Source of the DNA: Collinsella sp. WCA1-178-WT-3 (M1)
GTDB taxonomy: Bacteria > Actinomycetota > Coriobacteriia > Coriobacteriales > Coriobacteriaceae
Direction: 5' to 3'
Assembly (NCBI RefSeq): GCF_009696325.1
Contig: NZ_VUME01000016.1
Span: forward strand, 1 to 35,388
DNA length: 35,388 nt
Shown here: positions 22,557 to 34,278 of the stretch, piece by piece
How positions within the stretch are numbered: position 1 is the first letter of the stretch
How the letters are laid out: each line of letters opens with the position of its first letter
The notes under the pieces: generated by a model
What the model saw: the letters and a program-made list of their open reading frames with translations, nothing else
Told to the model about the DNA's origin: nothing
The model's database searches: none
Position numbers and translations under genes: made by a program

Positions 22557-25061
22557 ATGGAATCGTTGTACCGAAAGTATCGCCCGCTCACCTTCGACTC
22601 CGTGGTGGGCCAGCAGCATATCGTCTCGACGCTCGAGCACGCCATCACCGAGGGACGCCTGTCCCACGCGTACCTGTTCTGCGGACCGCGCGGCACGGGC
22701 AAGACCACCATGGCGCGCATTCTGGCCAAGGCGCTACTGTGCCGCAATGCCGAGGCGGCGCGCGCCGAGGGCGCAAGCGGCTGCATGCCCGACGGCACTT
22801 GCGAAGAGTGCGAGCTCATCGCCGAGGGCAACCACCCCGATGTCTACGAGCTCGATGCCGCAAGCCGTACGGGCGTGGACAATGTGCGCGAGGAGATCAT
22901 CAACTCCGTTAACTTTGCCCCGGTGCGTGGCAAGTACAAGATCTATATCATCGACGAGGTCCATATGCTCACGACGGCGGCGTTCAACGCGTTGCTCAAG
23001 ACGCTTGAGGAGCCGCCGGCGCACGTGATCTTTGTGTTGTGCACCACCGATCCGCAAAAGATTCTGGAGACCATCCTCTCGCGCTGCCAGCGCTTCGATT
23101 TCCACCGCATCGGCAACGAGGATATCGAGCATCGCCTGTCCTACGTGTGCGAGCAGGAAGGCTTCGATTACGACGACGAGGCGCTGGCCATCGTGGCGCG
23201 CCATGCCAAGGGCGGCATGCGCGACGCGCTTTCCACGCTGGAGCAGCTGAGCGTTTTTGGCAACGGCGCCGTGCATGCGGACGATGCCCGCTCGCTTTTG
23301 GGCGAGGTTTCGGACCAGATCCTGGGCGAGTTTGCCCGCGCCATCGCCGAGCGTGATATTGCTGGACTCTATGGGCTCATTCGCGCACAGGTCGAGGAGG
23401 GCAATGACTTGCTTGAGCTGACGCGTGACCTGGTGGCGCACGTGCGCGACGTGTATGTGGCCTGCGTTGCCGGTACCCGTGCCGAGCTGTTTGAGGGCGG
23501 GGCCGAGCAGGCTGAGGCGCTTGCTGCCGAGGCCGCTGCCTTTGGCGGGCATCCGGCCGACCGTCTGGCCCGCGTGCTGACAGTGCTCGACGATGCCGCG
23601 TTGGAGATGAGGGGTGCGAGCGACGTGCGCCTGGTGCTCGAGATCGCCTGCACGCGCCTGGCACGTCCCGAGGCCGATCTGACCATTGAGGCCCTGGCCG
23701 AGCGCGTGGCACGCTTGGAGGCCATGGTCGCCAACGCCGCGGTGCCGGCGAGCGTGGCTGCTGCTGGTGGTGCTGCGCCCGCGGCTGTCGCGGCTGCACC
23801 TGTGGCGACACAACAACCGACGCTGATCTCGGGTGCCCGAGCTGCTGCCCCTGTGGCATCCACCGCTCCCACTGCTACGCCCGCGCGCCAGGGCGGCATG
23901 CCTTGGGATCGCGGCGCCGCCGCTCCGGCGACCCAGCCCGCGCCGACCCCCAAGCCCGCTGCGTCTGCGCCTCAGCCTGCCCCGGCTCCGATGCCCCAGC
24001 CCACCGCCGCTTCGGCTCCCGCACCTGCCGCTGCGCCGGCGCCTAAGCCCCAGCCCAACACTGCCGCTCAGGTTGCTGCCGCCGGCGCCGCCGAGACCCC
24101 TGCGGTCGAGGATGCCGGCGAGCTCCAGCGCAAATGGGTCGAGGTCGTCGAGCGCGTCAAGGCGCGTCAGGCTTCCTACGCAGGGCTTTTGCTCAACGCC
24201 CGCGCCACGGCCGACGACGGCTCCAAGCTCACCGTCTCGTTCCCTGCGGGCTCGACCTTTGCCATCAAGATGCTCGGCCGCGCTGACACGCAATCGGTGG
24301 TCCTGCCGACAGTCAGTGCGGTCTTCGGTCGTCGCACCGTCGACTATGTCCTGGATGGGGGTGTCAGGCCGGCTCCTCAACATGGGGAGCATTCTCCATC
24401 TGCACGGGCTGCGGCATCTGCGGACCCGCAACCCGTGTCCTCGGCGGCCCCTGCATCCTTGAGCGCCAGCGCGCCGCAGCCAAAAGCGGCACCGGTAGCG
24501 GCACCGATCCCGTCGGTGACTGAACCCGCCGTGCCCAAACCGGCTGCTCCGATTCCCGCGTCCAAGCCCGCTGCCGCGCCTGCACCAAAGTCATCCGACC
24601 TGGCCAAGGCCCCCTGGCTGCGCTCCGACAACCCTGCCGGTGCTCCTGCCACGGGCAAGCTCCCGACCGAGCCCGCGCCCCGAGCGCCCGAGTGCGCGTC
24701 TGCTCCCAAGATTCAGCCGTCTGCGCAGGCTGCGCCATGGGAATCCGAGCAGGTACCCTACGACGACGCGATGGTCGGCGGCTTCGCCGGCGATGCGAGC
24801 GGGGAAGATCTTCCTCCGTTCGACGTGCCTGCCGCGGCGCCTGCGCCCAGCCCTGCCGCTTCGGCCGCAGCTCCCGCAGCTGCGACGTCCGCTCCTGCAA
24901 GTGACGACGCCCTCGCTGCCCCTTGGGAGTCCAATCCCGGCGCCGGCAGTCCTTTCGGTCACCAGGGCGCAGCCCCGAGCATCCCGCAGACCGAGGACGA
25001 GGCCAAAGCCCTCATCCGTAGTGTCTTTGGCCAGTCCACCATCTTCAAGCCGGTGGAGTAA
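22557..25061 (+). CDS. dnaX: DNA polymerase III subunit gamma/tau
   Basis: The protein has 834 residues. It is the clamp-loader ATPase and organiser of the replicative polymerase. Walker A GPRGTGKT (43-50), a zinc site Cys62, Cys76, Cys82, Cys85, DEVH (133-136) and the SRC sensor motif (175-177) are present. From about residue 390 the protein is dominated by long Ala/Pro-rich linkers around a small folded region (about 520-600). The ATG at 22557 follows GGGGGAG; longer frames run into the divergent promoter region. I see no A-rich slippery heptamer like that used in E. coli for gamma. YbaB and RecR follow, the common bacterial arrangement. Confidence 0.95.
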   Translation: MESLYRKYRPLTFDSVVGQQHIVSTLEHAITEGRLSHAYLFCGPRGTGKTTMARILAKALLCRNAEAARAEGASGCMPDGTCEECELIAEGNHPDVYELDAASRTGVDNVREEIINSVNFAPVRGKYKIYIIDEVHMLTTAAFNALLKTLEEPPAHVIFVLCTTDPQKILETILSRCQRFDFHRIGNEDIEHRLSYVCEQEGFDYDDEALAIVARHAKGGMRDALSTLEQLSVFGNGAVHADDARSLLGEVSDQILGEFARAIAERDIAGLYGLIRAQVEEGNDLLELTRDLVAHVRDVYVACVAGTRAELFEGGAEQAEALAAEAAAFGGHPADRLARVLTVLDDAALEMRGASDVRLVLEIACTRLARPEADLTIEALAERVARLEAMVANAAVPASVAAAGGAAPAAVAAAPVATQQPTLISGARAAAPVASTAPTATPARQGGMPWDRGAAAPATQPAPTPKPAASAPQPAPAPMPQPTAASAPAPAAAPAPKPQPNTAAQVAAAGAAETPAVEDAGELQRKWVEVVERVKARQASYAGLLLNARATADDGSKLTVSFPAGSTFAIKMLGRADTQSVVLPTVSAVFGRRTVDYVLDGGVRPAPQHGEHSPSARAAASADPQPVSSAAPASLSASAPQPKAAPVAAPIPSVTEPAVPKPAAPIPASKPAAAPAPKSSDLAKAPWLRSDNPAGAPATGKLPTEPAPRAPECASAPKIQPSAQAAPWESEQVPYDDAMVGGFAGDASGEDLPPFDVPAAAPAPSPAASAAAPAAATSAPASDDALAAPWESNPGAGSPFGHQGAAPSIPQTEDEAKALIRSVFGQSTIFKPVE

Positions 25062-25092
25062 CTATGCGGGCGGGTATATACGCCGAGTTGTG

Positions 25093-25119
25093 CGACCTTG
25101 CATAATTCGACCTTGCATA
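25093..25119. repeat. Tandem 12-bp direct repeat
   Basis: CGACCTTGCATA occurs at 25093-25104 and 25108-25119, separated by ATT, in the 221-base gap between dnaX and ybaB. The 15-base period is not a whole helical turn. It could be a regulator site or a chance duplication. Confidence 0.6.
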
Positions 25120-25282
25120 GTCTTGGGCGGCGCGTCACGCTAGAGGACATGTACATCGACTGAGTTAGCGCGACCGCCCCGCTCGCTTGCCCCGCGCCGT
25201 GGTACGATTTTTGAGTTTGAAAGTCCCGCCGTGCCCGGCTGCCCTTGCAGCTTGTCGCGCGACCACACGTAAAGGAGCCATC

Positions 25283-25603
25283 ATGGCCGGTATGAACATG
25301 CAGCAGATGATGAAGCAGGCCCGCAAGATGCAGGAGCAGCTTGCCGCCGCGCAGGAGAGCCTCAAGTCCCAGACCGTCGACGCCTCTGCTGGCGGCGGCA
25401 TGGTCAAGGTGACCGTTAACGGCGAGATGGAGCTCGTCAACCTCACCATCGATCCCGATGCCCTCGATCCCGAGGACGTCGATATGCTGCAGGACATGAT
25501 TATGGCTGCCGTCAACGAGGCCGTCCGCGGCGTCAACGAGCTCGCCAACAAGCAGATGGGCGCCATCGCCGGCGGCCTCAACATCCCGGGCATGCCGTTC
25601 TAA
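25283..25603 (+). CDS. ybaB: YbaB/EbfC-family nucleoid-associated protein
   Basis: The protein has 106 residues. It is a small DNA-binding dimer found beside recR in most bacteria. The N-terminal helix [17 protein letters not shown] and the central [15 protein letters not shown] strand region are typical. The ATG at 25283 has AAAGGAG upstream. It is 13 bases before recR and surely co-transcribed with it. Confidence 0.95.
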   Translation: MAGMNMQQMMKQARKMQEQLAAAQESLKSQTVDASAGGGMVKVTVNGEMELVNLTIDPDALDPEDVDMLQDMIMAAVNEAVRGVNELANKQMGAIAGGLNIPGMPF

Positions 25604-25616
25604 GACGCACACATAT

Positions 25617-26213
25617 ATGAGTGCCAACCATAGTCTGCAAAAACTGCTCGATGAGCTGGGCCGTCTGCCGGGCATTGGCCCCAAATCGGCCCAGCGCATC
25701 GCCTACCACCTGCTCGAGGCCGACGCCGAGGAGGCGCGCCGCCTGGCCGAGGCCATTCTAGAGGTTAAGCAGGAAGTGCATTTTTGCAGCCGCTGCTTTA
25801 ATTACGCCACCGCTGACGAGTGCTCCATCTGCCAAGACTCGATGCGCGACACCACCCGCATCTGCGTGGTGGGTGAGCCGCGCGATGTCCAGGCGATTGA
25901 GCGCACGGGCAGCTACCACGGCCTCTACCACGTGCTGGGCGGCGTGATCAGCCCCATGGACAAGATCGGCCCCGAGCAGCTGCACATCCGCGAGTTGCTG
26001 GTGCGCTTGGGCCACGAGGACATCCACGAGGTCATTATCGCCACCAACCCCAACATTGAGGGAGAGACCACGGCGAGCTACCTTGCCCGCACCATCAAGC
26101 CTCTGGGCGTCGAGGTGTCGCGTCTGGCGAGCGGCCTGCCCGTGGGAGGCGACCTGGAGTATGCTGACGAGCTTACGCTCGGCCGTGCTATCGAGGCCCG
26201 TCGTGCGATCTAG
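25617..26213 (+). CDS. recR: Recombination mediator RecR
   Basis: The protein has 198 residues, the usual length. RecR works with RecF/RecO to load RecA at single-stranded gaps. A helix-hairpin-helix ([17 protein letters not shown], about 17-33), a Cys4 zinc site (CSRC...CSIC), a Toprim domain starting ICVVGEP, and the C-terminal region with [12 protein letters not shown] are all present. It has no obvious terminator; a 243-base gap follows. Confidence 0.97.
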   Translation: MSANHSLQKLLDELGRLPGIGPKSAQRIAYHLLEADAEEARRLAEAILEVKQEVHFCSRCFNYATADECSICQDSMRDTTRICVVGEPRDVQAIERTGSYHGLYHVLGGVISPMDKIGPEQLHIRELLVRLGHEDIHEVIIATNPNIEGETTASYLARTIKPLGVEVSRLASGLPVGGDLEYADELTLGRAIEARRAI

Positions 26214-26289
26214 GCGGCGTCAGCTCCGCGGCATGTCCCGTCGGCCTGCCGCACGGGGCGCTCATAATTGGGCACGAGTTCATGCATTT

Positions 26290-26372
26290 GTTGTGCAACA
26301 AACCTGCTTTTCATCCGCTTATCGCGTGGATGGGTCCACTCGCACCTCGTATTTGCCCATTCGTTGCACAAC
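26290..26372. promoter_or_regulatory. Pair of GTTG-N2-CAAC palindromes upstream of the second kinase operon
   Basis: GTTGTGCAAC (26290-26299, within a longer TTTGTTG/CAACAAA palindrome) and GTTGCACAAC (26363-26372) are reverse complements of each other with centres 73 bases apart, about seven helical turns. The second covers a TTGCAC that could serve as a -35. This suggests a looping repressor or activator; no cognate regulator is identified. Confidence 0.5.
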
Positions 26373-26385
26373 CTTTTGGGTTCGC

Positions 26386-26394
26386 TGATACACT
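26386..26394 (+). promoter_or_regulatory. Candidate extended -10 promoter of the second kinase operon
   Basis: TGATACACT has the TGNTACACT form shared with two other promoters here. TTGCAC at 26364-26369 lies 19 bases upstream of TACACT. Transcription would start near 26401, only about a dozen bases before the terminator-like hairpin at 26417. Confidence 0.5.
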
Positions 26395-26416
26395 CAAATG
26401 TGGATATGAAAGAATG

Positions 26417-26441
26417 CGCCGCTTTTAAGCGGCGTGTTTTT
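26417..26441 (+). terminator. Leader terminator/attenuator before the second kinase operon
   Basis: CGCCGC (26417-26422) pairs with GCGGCG (26429-26434), and the stem can extend into the TTTTAA loop and outward by G-U pairs. TTTTT follows at 26437-26441, and the ribosome site GGAGGAG begins four bases later. Placed between promoter and start codon, it should limit transcription of the operon or end recR read-through. Confidence 0.65.
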
Positions 26442-26456
26442 GTTGGAGGAGAACGC

Positions 26457-27365
26457 ATGCGGCCCGCTAGCACTCAGACAAAGCATGGCGCCGCGGTGCG
26501 CATGCGACGCCGGCTGGGCCTGGCGCCTCGGGCGTACGTACTGCTGTCTTGCTCGCTCGTGCTGGTCATAGCCGGTGTTTCGGCTTATGGCATGACGGTA
26601 CCGTCCATGGTGCAGGCGTATGCTGCGCGCGAGCTGCATATTGGGCGCAAGGCCAAAAGCGACTTGGGAACGACAACCGGATATGCGTGGGCGAGCGTGT
26701 TCGGGCGCGCCGTGTTTGGCGTCGATCCCGCGGACGAGGGCGAGCGGGCGTCCAACGAGATCACGCTGGCAAACGGCAAGACTATCGTGCTCACCAACAC
26801 CAAGGTCATTACGAAGCTTTCCAATAACAGCGTGGCTTCTGTCGTTAACAAGGCGGAGCAGCAGAAGGAGCAGGATACGCAGCAGGCGGGTAAGCCCGGC
26901 GGCTCGGACGGGTCCGGTTCTGGCACCGGTTCGGCGGGCTCGGGCGGCGGTTCCGGTTCGGGCTCCGCCTCTGGCGGTGGATCTTCGAGTGGCAGCTCGA
27001 CGGACGGCGGTGCCGGCGGCGACACGGGCTCGGGTGGTCTCTCGGCTGCCGAGGAGGAGAGTATTCACAGCTGGCTCGTGACCAAATACAACATGCTCGA
27101 TGGCTATGTCGCCCGCGCCAATAGCGTGGTTTCGACCTATAACGCAACAGGCGATACCGGGCCGTGCGATAGCCTGGTCAACGATATGTTTGTCATCCGT
27201 GCCGAGTTTGGCCGGCAAACGTTTTCTCCCAAGTCAAAGTGGTATCGGCAATACGCCAACCTATGGGGCTGCTACACCAATCTGTGCCAATGGGTGGGAC
27301 ATTACGGCGATGACGACGTCGCGCTCAACAACTTCAATACCAAAGTGGCGGCGATCGCCCTATGA
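26457..27365 (+). CDS. Membrane-anchored protein with Gly/Ser linker, unknown function
   Basis: I do not recognise a family. The protein has 302 residues: a basic N-terminus (RMRRRLGLAPR), one membrane segment (about 26-46), a region of about 100 residues, a Gly/Ser linker (147-194) and a C-terminal helical domain (195-302) with Cys237, Cys272 and Cys277 and many aromatic residues. The positive-inside rule places the C-terminal part outside the cell. GGAGGAG precedes the ATG at 26457. Its stop overlaps the start of the next kinase as ATGA, so the two are translationally coupled. An outer sensor or substrate for the kinase is the simplest guess. Confidence 0.8.
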   Translation: MRPASTQTKHGAAVRMRRRLGLAPRAYVLLSCSLVLVIAGVSAYGMTVPSMVQAYAARELHIGRKAKSDLGTTTGYAWASVFGRAVFGVDPADEGERASNEITLANGKTIVLTNTKVITKLSNNSVASVVNKAEQQKEQDTQQAGKPGGSDGSGSGTGSAGSGGGSGSGSASGGGSSSGSSTDGGAGGDTGSGGLSAAEEESIHSWLVTKYNMLDGYVARANSVVSTYNATGDTGPCDSLVNDMFVIRAEFGRQTFSPKSKWYRQYANLWGCYTNLCQWVGHYGDDDVALNNFNTKVAAIAL

Positions 27366-29203
27366 CGAATAGCCTTGCTTCTGTGGCAACCCAGTCGCTC
27401 AGCCGTGATCCCATGGTGGGCCTGCGCCTGGCGCGCGTTGGAGGGTTTGAGCCCGCCATTGCGCTGGGCCCGGACGAGCTTCCCGCCTACCTGCGCCGTT
27501 TTACGATGCTGTTTGCCGATGACGCCACCATGCGCCGCGGCGGTATCGGCCGTGTGACGCGTGCCGTCAACGCGCAGGGCGAGGCCGTGGCACTCAAGCA
27601 GCTCATCTTGCCAACGCGCGACGAATTTGATGACGATGTCGCCCACGAGGCGCTGGTCACCAAGTTCAAGGCGGCGTTTCGCGAGGAATATGAATGCCAT
27701 CGCGCCCTTTCGGGCCTTAGAGGCTTTCCCCGCCTGTATGGATGGGGCGAGGTCGACGGCGTGCCCGCGATTGTCATGGAGTGGGTCGAGGGCGAGACGC
27801 TCGCTCGCCTGCGCTCGCGCCTTGCCGTGGACGATGCCGGGCGTCTGTCGCCGCTCCTGGCGGCGCGCCTGGGACGCGACCTGTTCGATCTGCTCTGCCG
27901 CATGAGCTTGGTAGGCGAGGGGTTCGTCCATCGCGATATCTCGCCCGCTAATATTATGGTGCGCACGGCGCGCCTGCCGCTCGACCGACAGCTTGCCGAA
28001 GGCACCTTCGACCTGTGCTTGATCGACTTTGGCTCTTCGCTGGCGCTCGAACCCGCCTCTGCGGTGGCCGGCACCGGCGGCAAGGCGTCGTTTACCGAGC
28101 GCTATGCCACGTTGCGCCGCGCGACGGTGGCCTACGCCCCGCCCGAGATGCTCACCGACGATATCCCCGACCTGCGCATGCTTCGCATGTCGCCGGCAAT
28201 CGATGTCTATGCAGCGGCGAGTACGGTCTACGAGCTCATCGCCGGTGTCGCGCCGTACGAAGTAGCGCCGGGTGCGTCGGGTACTTCGGGCTCGCGCAAA
28301 AAGACGCGCGATATCGCCAGTCCTTATCGCCTCAAGATGGATACGCTGCCCGATTATCCCGTTGGCGCCCACGCGCCCGGCTGCGACTTGACGCAACTGC
28401 TGCGACGCGAGCCCGATGTGGCACTTGCCGCGGCCGAACAGGCTCAGCAGCTGGGACTCGATCCAAATTCCGAGGATCTGCGCGATGCGCTGGCGTTTGT
28501 CGATGCCCAGTTGTTCGACGTGGTCATGGCCTGCCTGTCCTGCCATCAGGAAGATCGTCCCGAGCCGGCTGCGGTGGAGGCGGCGCTCTCGGCATTTTGC
28601 GACCACTATGCGCAAAATGTCGCCCGCTCGCTTCGCGCCGAGCCGCTCTTGCCGTGCCCGATGGAGGTATCGGGGCACACAGCCCGGCGTGCGGCGATGG
28701 TTGGTGCGACGGCGGTATGCGGCGTGCTTTGGGCTGTGGTCGTGGTATCAGCTGCGCTGCTGGCGTCGGGCGCCCATGTGACGCTCGTCGTGGGACCGCT
28801 TATGTGGTCCGGGAAACTGCCGGCCATTATCGCCGCACTGGCGTTGGCACCGCCGGGCATGGTGGGCATCGCTGCCGGCGCCATGGCACGCGATCGTCGC
28901 ACGGGGTTCCTGCATGGCGTACTGGCGCTTTCTGCCTGCGAGGTTCCGGTGCTGATCGCGGCTGCATGCACCGTGTTTTCCCAGCGCGCCGTAGCGAGCG
29001 GCTTCGTTGCCGCCTTAATTGCAACCTATGCGCTCACGTGGTTTTTGCTGGCGATGGGGTTTGCCTTTGAGCTTCCCGTCGTGTCAGCGCGACGTGCGAA
29101 AATTTCCATGGCGACGCCGCTTGCCGGCGGAGCCGCGGCTGCTCGCGCCTTTGGCGGGCCGGCCGAAGTATCCGACACTATCTCTGCGACCAAGGAGGGC
29201 TAA
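27362..29203 (+). CDS. Membrane Ser/Thr kinase with unusual catalytic loop
   Basis: The protein has 613 residues. The kinase domain spans about 45-415, with a Gly-rich loop RRGGIGRV (58-65), Lys79, HRDISPAN (190-197), DFG (222-224) and YAPPEM (258-263). The catalytic-loop Lys of HRDxK is Ser194, an unusual change. Insertions enlarge the C-lobe (about 300-385). Four or five membrane segments follow (about 445-570), with a short cytoplasmic tail. It overlaps the upstream anchored-protein gene by four bases, and the FHA gene begins three bases after its stop, so all three form one operon. Confidence 0.88.
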   Translation: MTNSLASVATQSLSRDPMVGLRLARVGGFEPAIALGPDELPAYLRRFTMLFADDATMRRGGIGRVTRAVNAQGEAVALKQLILPTRDEFDDDVAHEALVTKFKAAFREEYECHRALSGLRGFPRLYGWGEVDGVPAIVMEWVEGETLARLRSRLAVDDAGRLSPLLAARLGRDLFDLLCRMSLVGEGFVHRDISPANIMVRTARLPLDRQLAEGTFDLCLIDFGSSLALEPASAVAGTGGKASFTERYATLRRATVAYAPPEMLTDDIPDLRMLRMSPAIDVYAAASTVYELIAGVAPYEVAPGASGTSGSRKKTRDIASPYRLKMDTLPDYPVGAHAPGCDLTQLLRREPDVALAAAEQAQQLGLDPNSEDLRDALAFVDAQLFDVVMACLSCHQEDRPEPAAVEAALSAFCDHYAQNVARSLRAEPLLPCPMEVSGHTARRAAMVGATAVCGVLWAVVVVSAALLASGAHVTLVVGPLMWSGKLPAIIAALALAPPGMVGIAAGAMARDRRTGFLHGVLALSACEVPVLIAAACTVFSQRAVASGFVAALIATYALTWFLLAMGFAFELPVVSARRAKISMATPLAGGAAAARAFGGPAEVSDTISATKEG

Positions 29204-29206
29204 GCC

Positions 29207-30145
29207 ATGGCTTCTCAAGCTGAGCTCACCCCGTGCGGGGCAATGTTTGACATCTTTAAGCGCGCAGCGCACCTGAGCCATATCGAACTGTGCGGCCTGG
29301 TGCTCTCGAGCCGCCCGCTCGTCGACGGCCGTAGTCCGCAGAGCCGTGCTGCCGATCGATCTTGGGTTTCGCGCTTTATCGTGCGCGCGCCGGTCGGCAC
29401 GCTGCAGGAACGTTATTTTGCCGATTACGGCACCTCGGCCGCGCGCATTATGTCGCAGCTGGCCCTGCGCCGCCGCAATCCCATGGACGCCACGGCCGTG
29501 ACCAACATGGTGTGCGGCCCCGCTGGCGAGCCCATGGTGCGGGCACTCGAGGAATGCCATCAGGACACGAATCTCTATCGCAATGCGCTCGAGCGCCTGT
29601 CGCAGGCGGCTGAGCTCATGCCCGCCGAGCGCGCCGAGGCCATCCTGGTGCTGTTTGTCGCCGTGGGCTGCTCGGCAGATGTCCGCTCGTCGGTGACCTA
29701 TGCCCTCGACTACGCTCATGCGACCTGTGGCGGCGCCACGTCGACGCCGCGCTCGCTGAGCACCTCGACGGTCACGGGCGAGCACGAGGCGGCGCCTGCG
29801 CACCCGTTGGGACTGCTGCGCGTGCAAAACGGCTACGTGGTGAGCGCCCCGCGCTGGATTCAGCCGAGTGAGGAGGGCGTCGAGATCGGCGCGCTGGCGA
29901 CGGGGGAGGGTGATATCACCGATGTGGGCGATGACGTTTCGGCTCGCCATGCCCACGTGTGGTGCGATGACCAAAATGTCTGGTACGTCGAGGACCTGTC
30001 GTCCACCAACGGAACCGTGGTGGTAAACGGCGCGACGAACGTCTGCACCCAGGTCGAGCCCGGCCGCTCCGCTCAGCTCAACCCCGGTGACGAGCTCAGG
30101 CTCGGAGAATCCACAACCTACGCCATCCTCCTCGGCGCCCTCTGA
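29207..30145 (+). CDS. FHA-domain protein of the second kinase operon
   Basis: The protein has 312 residues, with no membrane segment. Residues 1-180 form a helical domain I do not recognise, followed by a Ser/Thr-rich linker (about 180-200) with candidate phosphorylation sites. The C-terminal FHA domain (about 205-312) shows ISARHAH-like VSARHAHVW, LSSTNGTVVVNG and a closing hydrophobic strand. The N-terminal glycine-arginine part of the FHA fold is weak (IGALATGEGDI in place of GR), so phosphopeptide binding may differ. AAGGAGG precedes the ATG at 29207. It is the last gene of the operon, probably the reader of the kinase's product. Confidence 0.85.
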   Translation: MASQAELTPCGAMFDIFKRAAHLSHIELCGLVLSSRPLVDGRSPQSRAADRSWVSRFIVRAPVGTLQERYFADYGTSAARIMSQLALRRRNPMDATAVTNMVCGPAGEPMVRALEECHQDTNLYRNALERLSQAAELMPAERAEAILVLFVAVGCSADVRSSVTYALDYAHATCGGATSTPRSLSTSTVTGEHEAAPAHPLGLLRVQNGYVVSAPRWIQPSEEGVEIGALATGEGDITDVGDDVSARHAHVWCDDQNVWYVEDLSSTNGTVVVNGATNVCTQVEPGRSAQLNPGDELRLGESTTYAILLGAL

Positions 30146-30621
30146 CTCATCTCCTAAATAAGTTGCGGTGAAATAGGGACTGTTTAAGGCTACGGCCGGC
30201 AAAAACAGTCCCTATTTCACCGCAACTGCCATTTGGTCCCTCGGTGACGGAAGGATTATTTTTGCCCTTGATGGTCGCTCGGGGTAAACCTTTACCGCCC
30301 GCCTATATTTGTCGAAATTACACTTGACGGCGGGGTACAATAAACCCGCATGCGGATTTCCGTTGCGGGCGCTTCCCATCATCGGGGCGTGCCCGGGAGC
30401 ATCCGGCATGCGGCCTTTGCGGCGCTCGATCATGTGCAAGACGGGTAGCTGGGCCTGTGGAGCGCGTGCAGCCTCCTCGCCTCGGCATGCCTTCTCTCCA
30501 CGCCATGTACCTGCTGCTGAGTCCGCCTGTCAGATGACTGGAAGCAACAGCGAAAATCCCATCACGCCAACATCCCGGTAATCGCCGGGGCCTGTATACC
30601 TATATGAGAGGAGAGGGGTAT
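30146..30621. other. Long gap with palindrome and structured nifJ leader
   Basis: No gene is supported. The first part holds the second interspersed palindrome. A TACAAT (30336-30341) is a possible -10 for nifJ, without a good -35. Between it and the nifJ ATG lie about 280 bases of GC-rich sequence with several potential stems, for example GTGGAG pairing with CTCCAC around a GCGTGC/GCATGC stem (about 30455-30500), so the nifJ message may carry a long folded leader. An open frame at 30309-30581 lacks a ribosome site and family resemblance. Confidence 0.5.
30161..30227. repeat. Interspersed long palindrome, copy 2
   Basis: A perfect 25-base arm beginning AGTTGCGGTGAAATAGGGAC (30161-30185) pairs with 30203-30227 around a short spacer. 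It lies 15 bases after the FHA gene's stop. The outer 16 bases match copy 1 at 10886-10954, but the inner bases (GGGACTGTTT-type) differ while still being complementary to their own partner arm. Confidence 0.85.
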
Positions 30622-34161
<3,540 letters not shown>

Positions 34162-34240
34162 GTCTCCCACCGCAGGATCTGAGGGCTAACCTTCTCGGAT
34201 GTCCTCGGACATGAAAGAACCCCCGCTGCGCACTGAACTG

Positions 34241-34278
34241 CCTCCCATTTCTTGGACACGAGAAATGGGAGGCTTTTT
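34241..34278 (+). terminator. Terminator hairpin at the IS3 left end that covers the orfA ribosome site
   Basis: CCTCCCATTTCT (34241-34252) pairs perfectly with AGAAATGGGAGG (34261-34272), followed by CTTTTT. The right arm contains GGGAGG, the ribosome site of orfA. Transcripts entering from nifJ would be stopped, and any that read through would have the ribosome site paired. Confidence 0.8.

Noticed and set aside
22557-25061. Programmed frameshift in dnaX producing gamma
   Set aside because: No A-rich slippery heptamer with a following stem was found near the end of the ATPase part.
25062-25282. SRP RNA beside dnaX
   Set aside because: Some bacteria carry this RNA near dnaX, but the conserved GGAAG/AGCAG core is absent from the gap.
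30520-30560. GGAAGCAACAGC in the nifJ leader as an SRP-like core
   Set aside because: The flanking bases do not form the SRP domain IV stem; the likeness is limited to a few bases.
30309-30581. Possible small gene before nifJ
   Set aside because: It lacks a ribosome site, overlaps the likely promoter, and has no recognisable family; the stretch is better explained as leader sequence.
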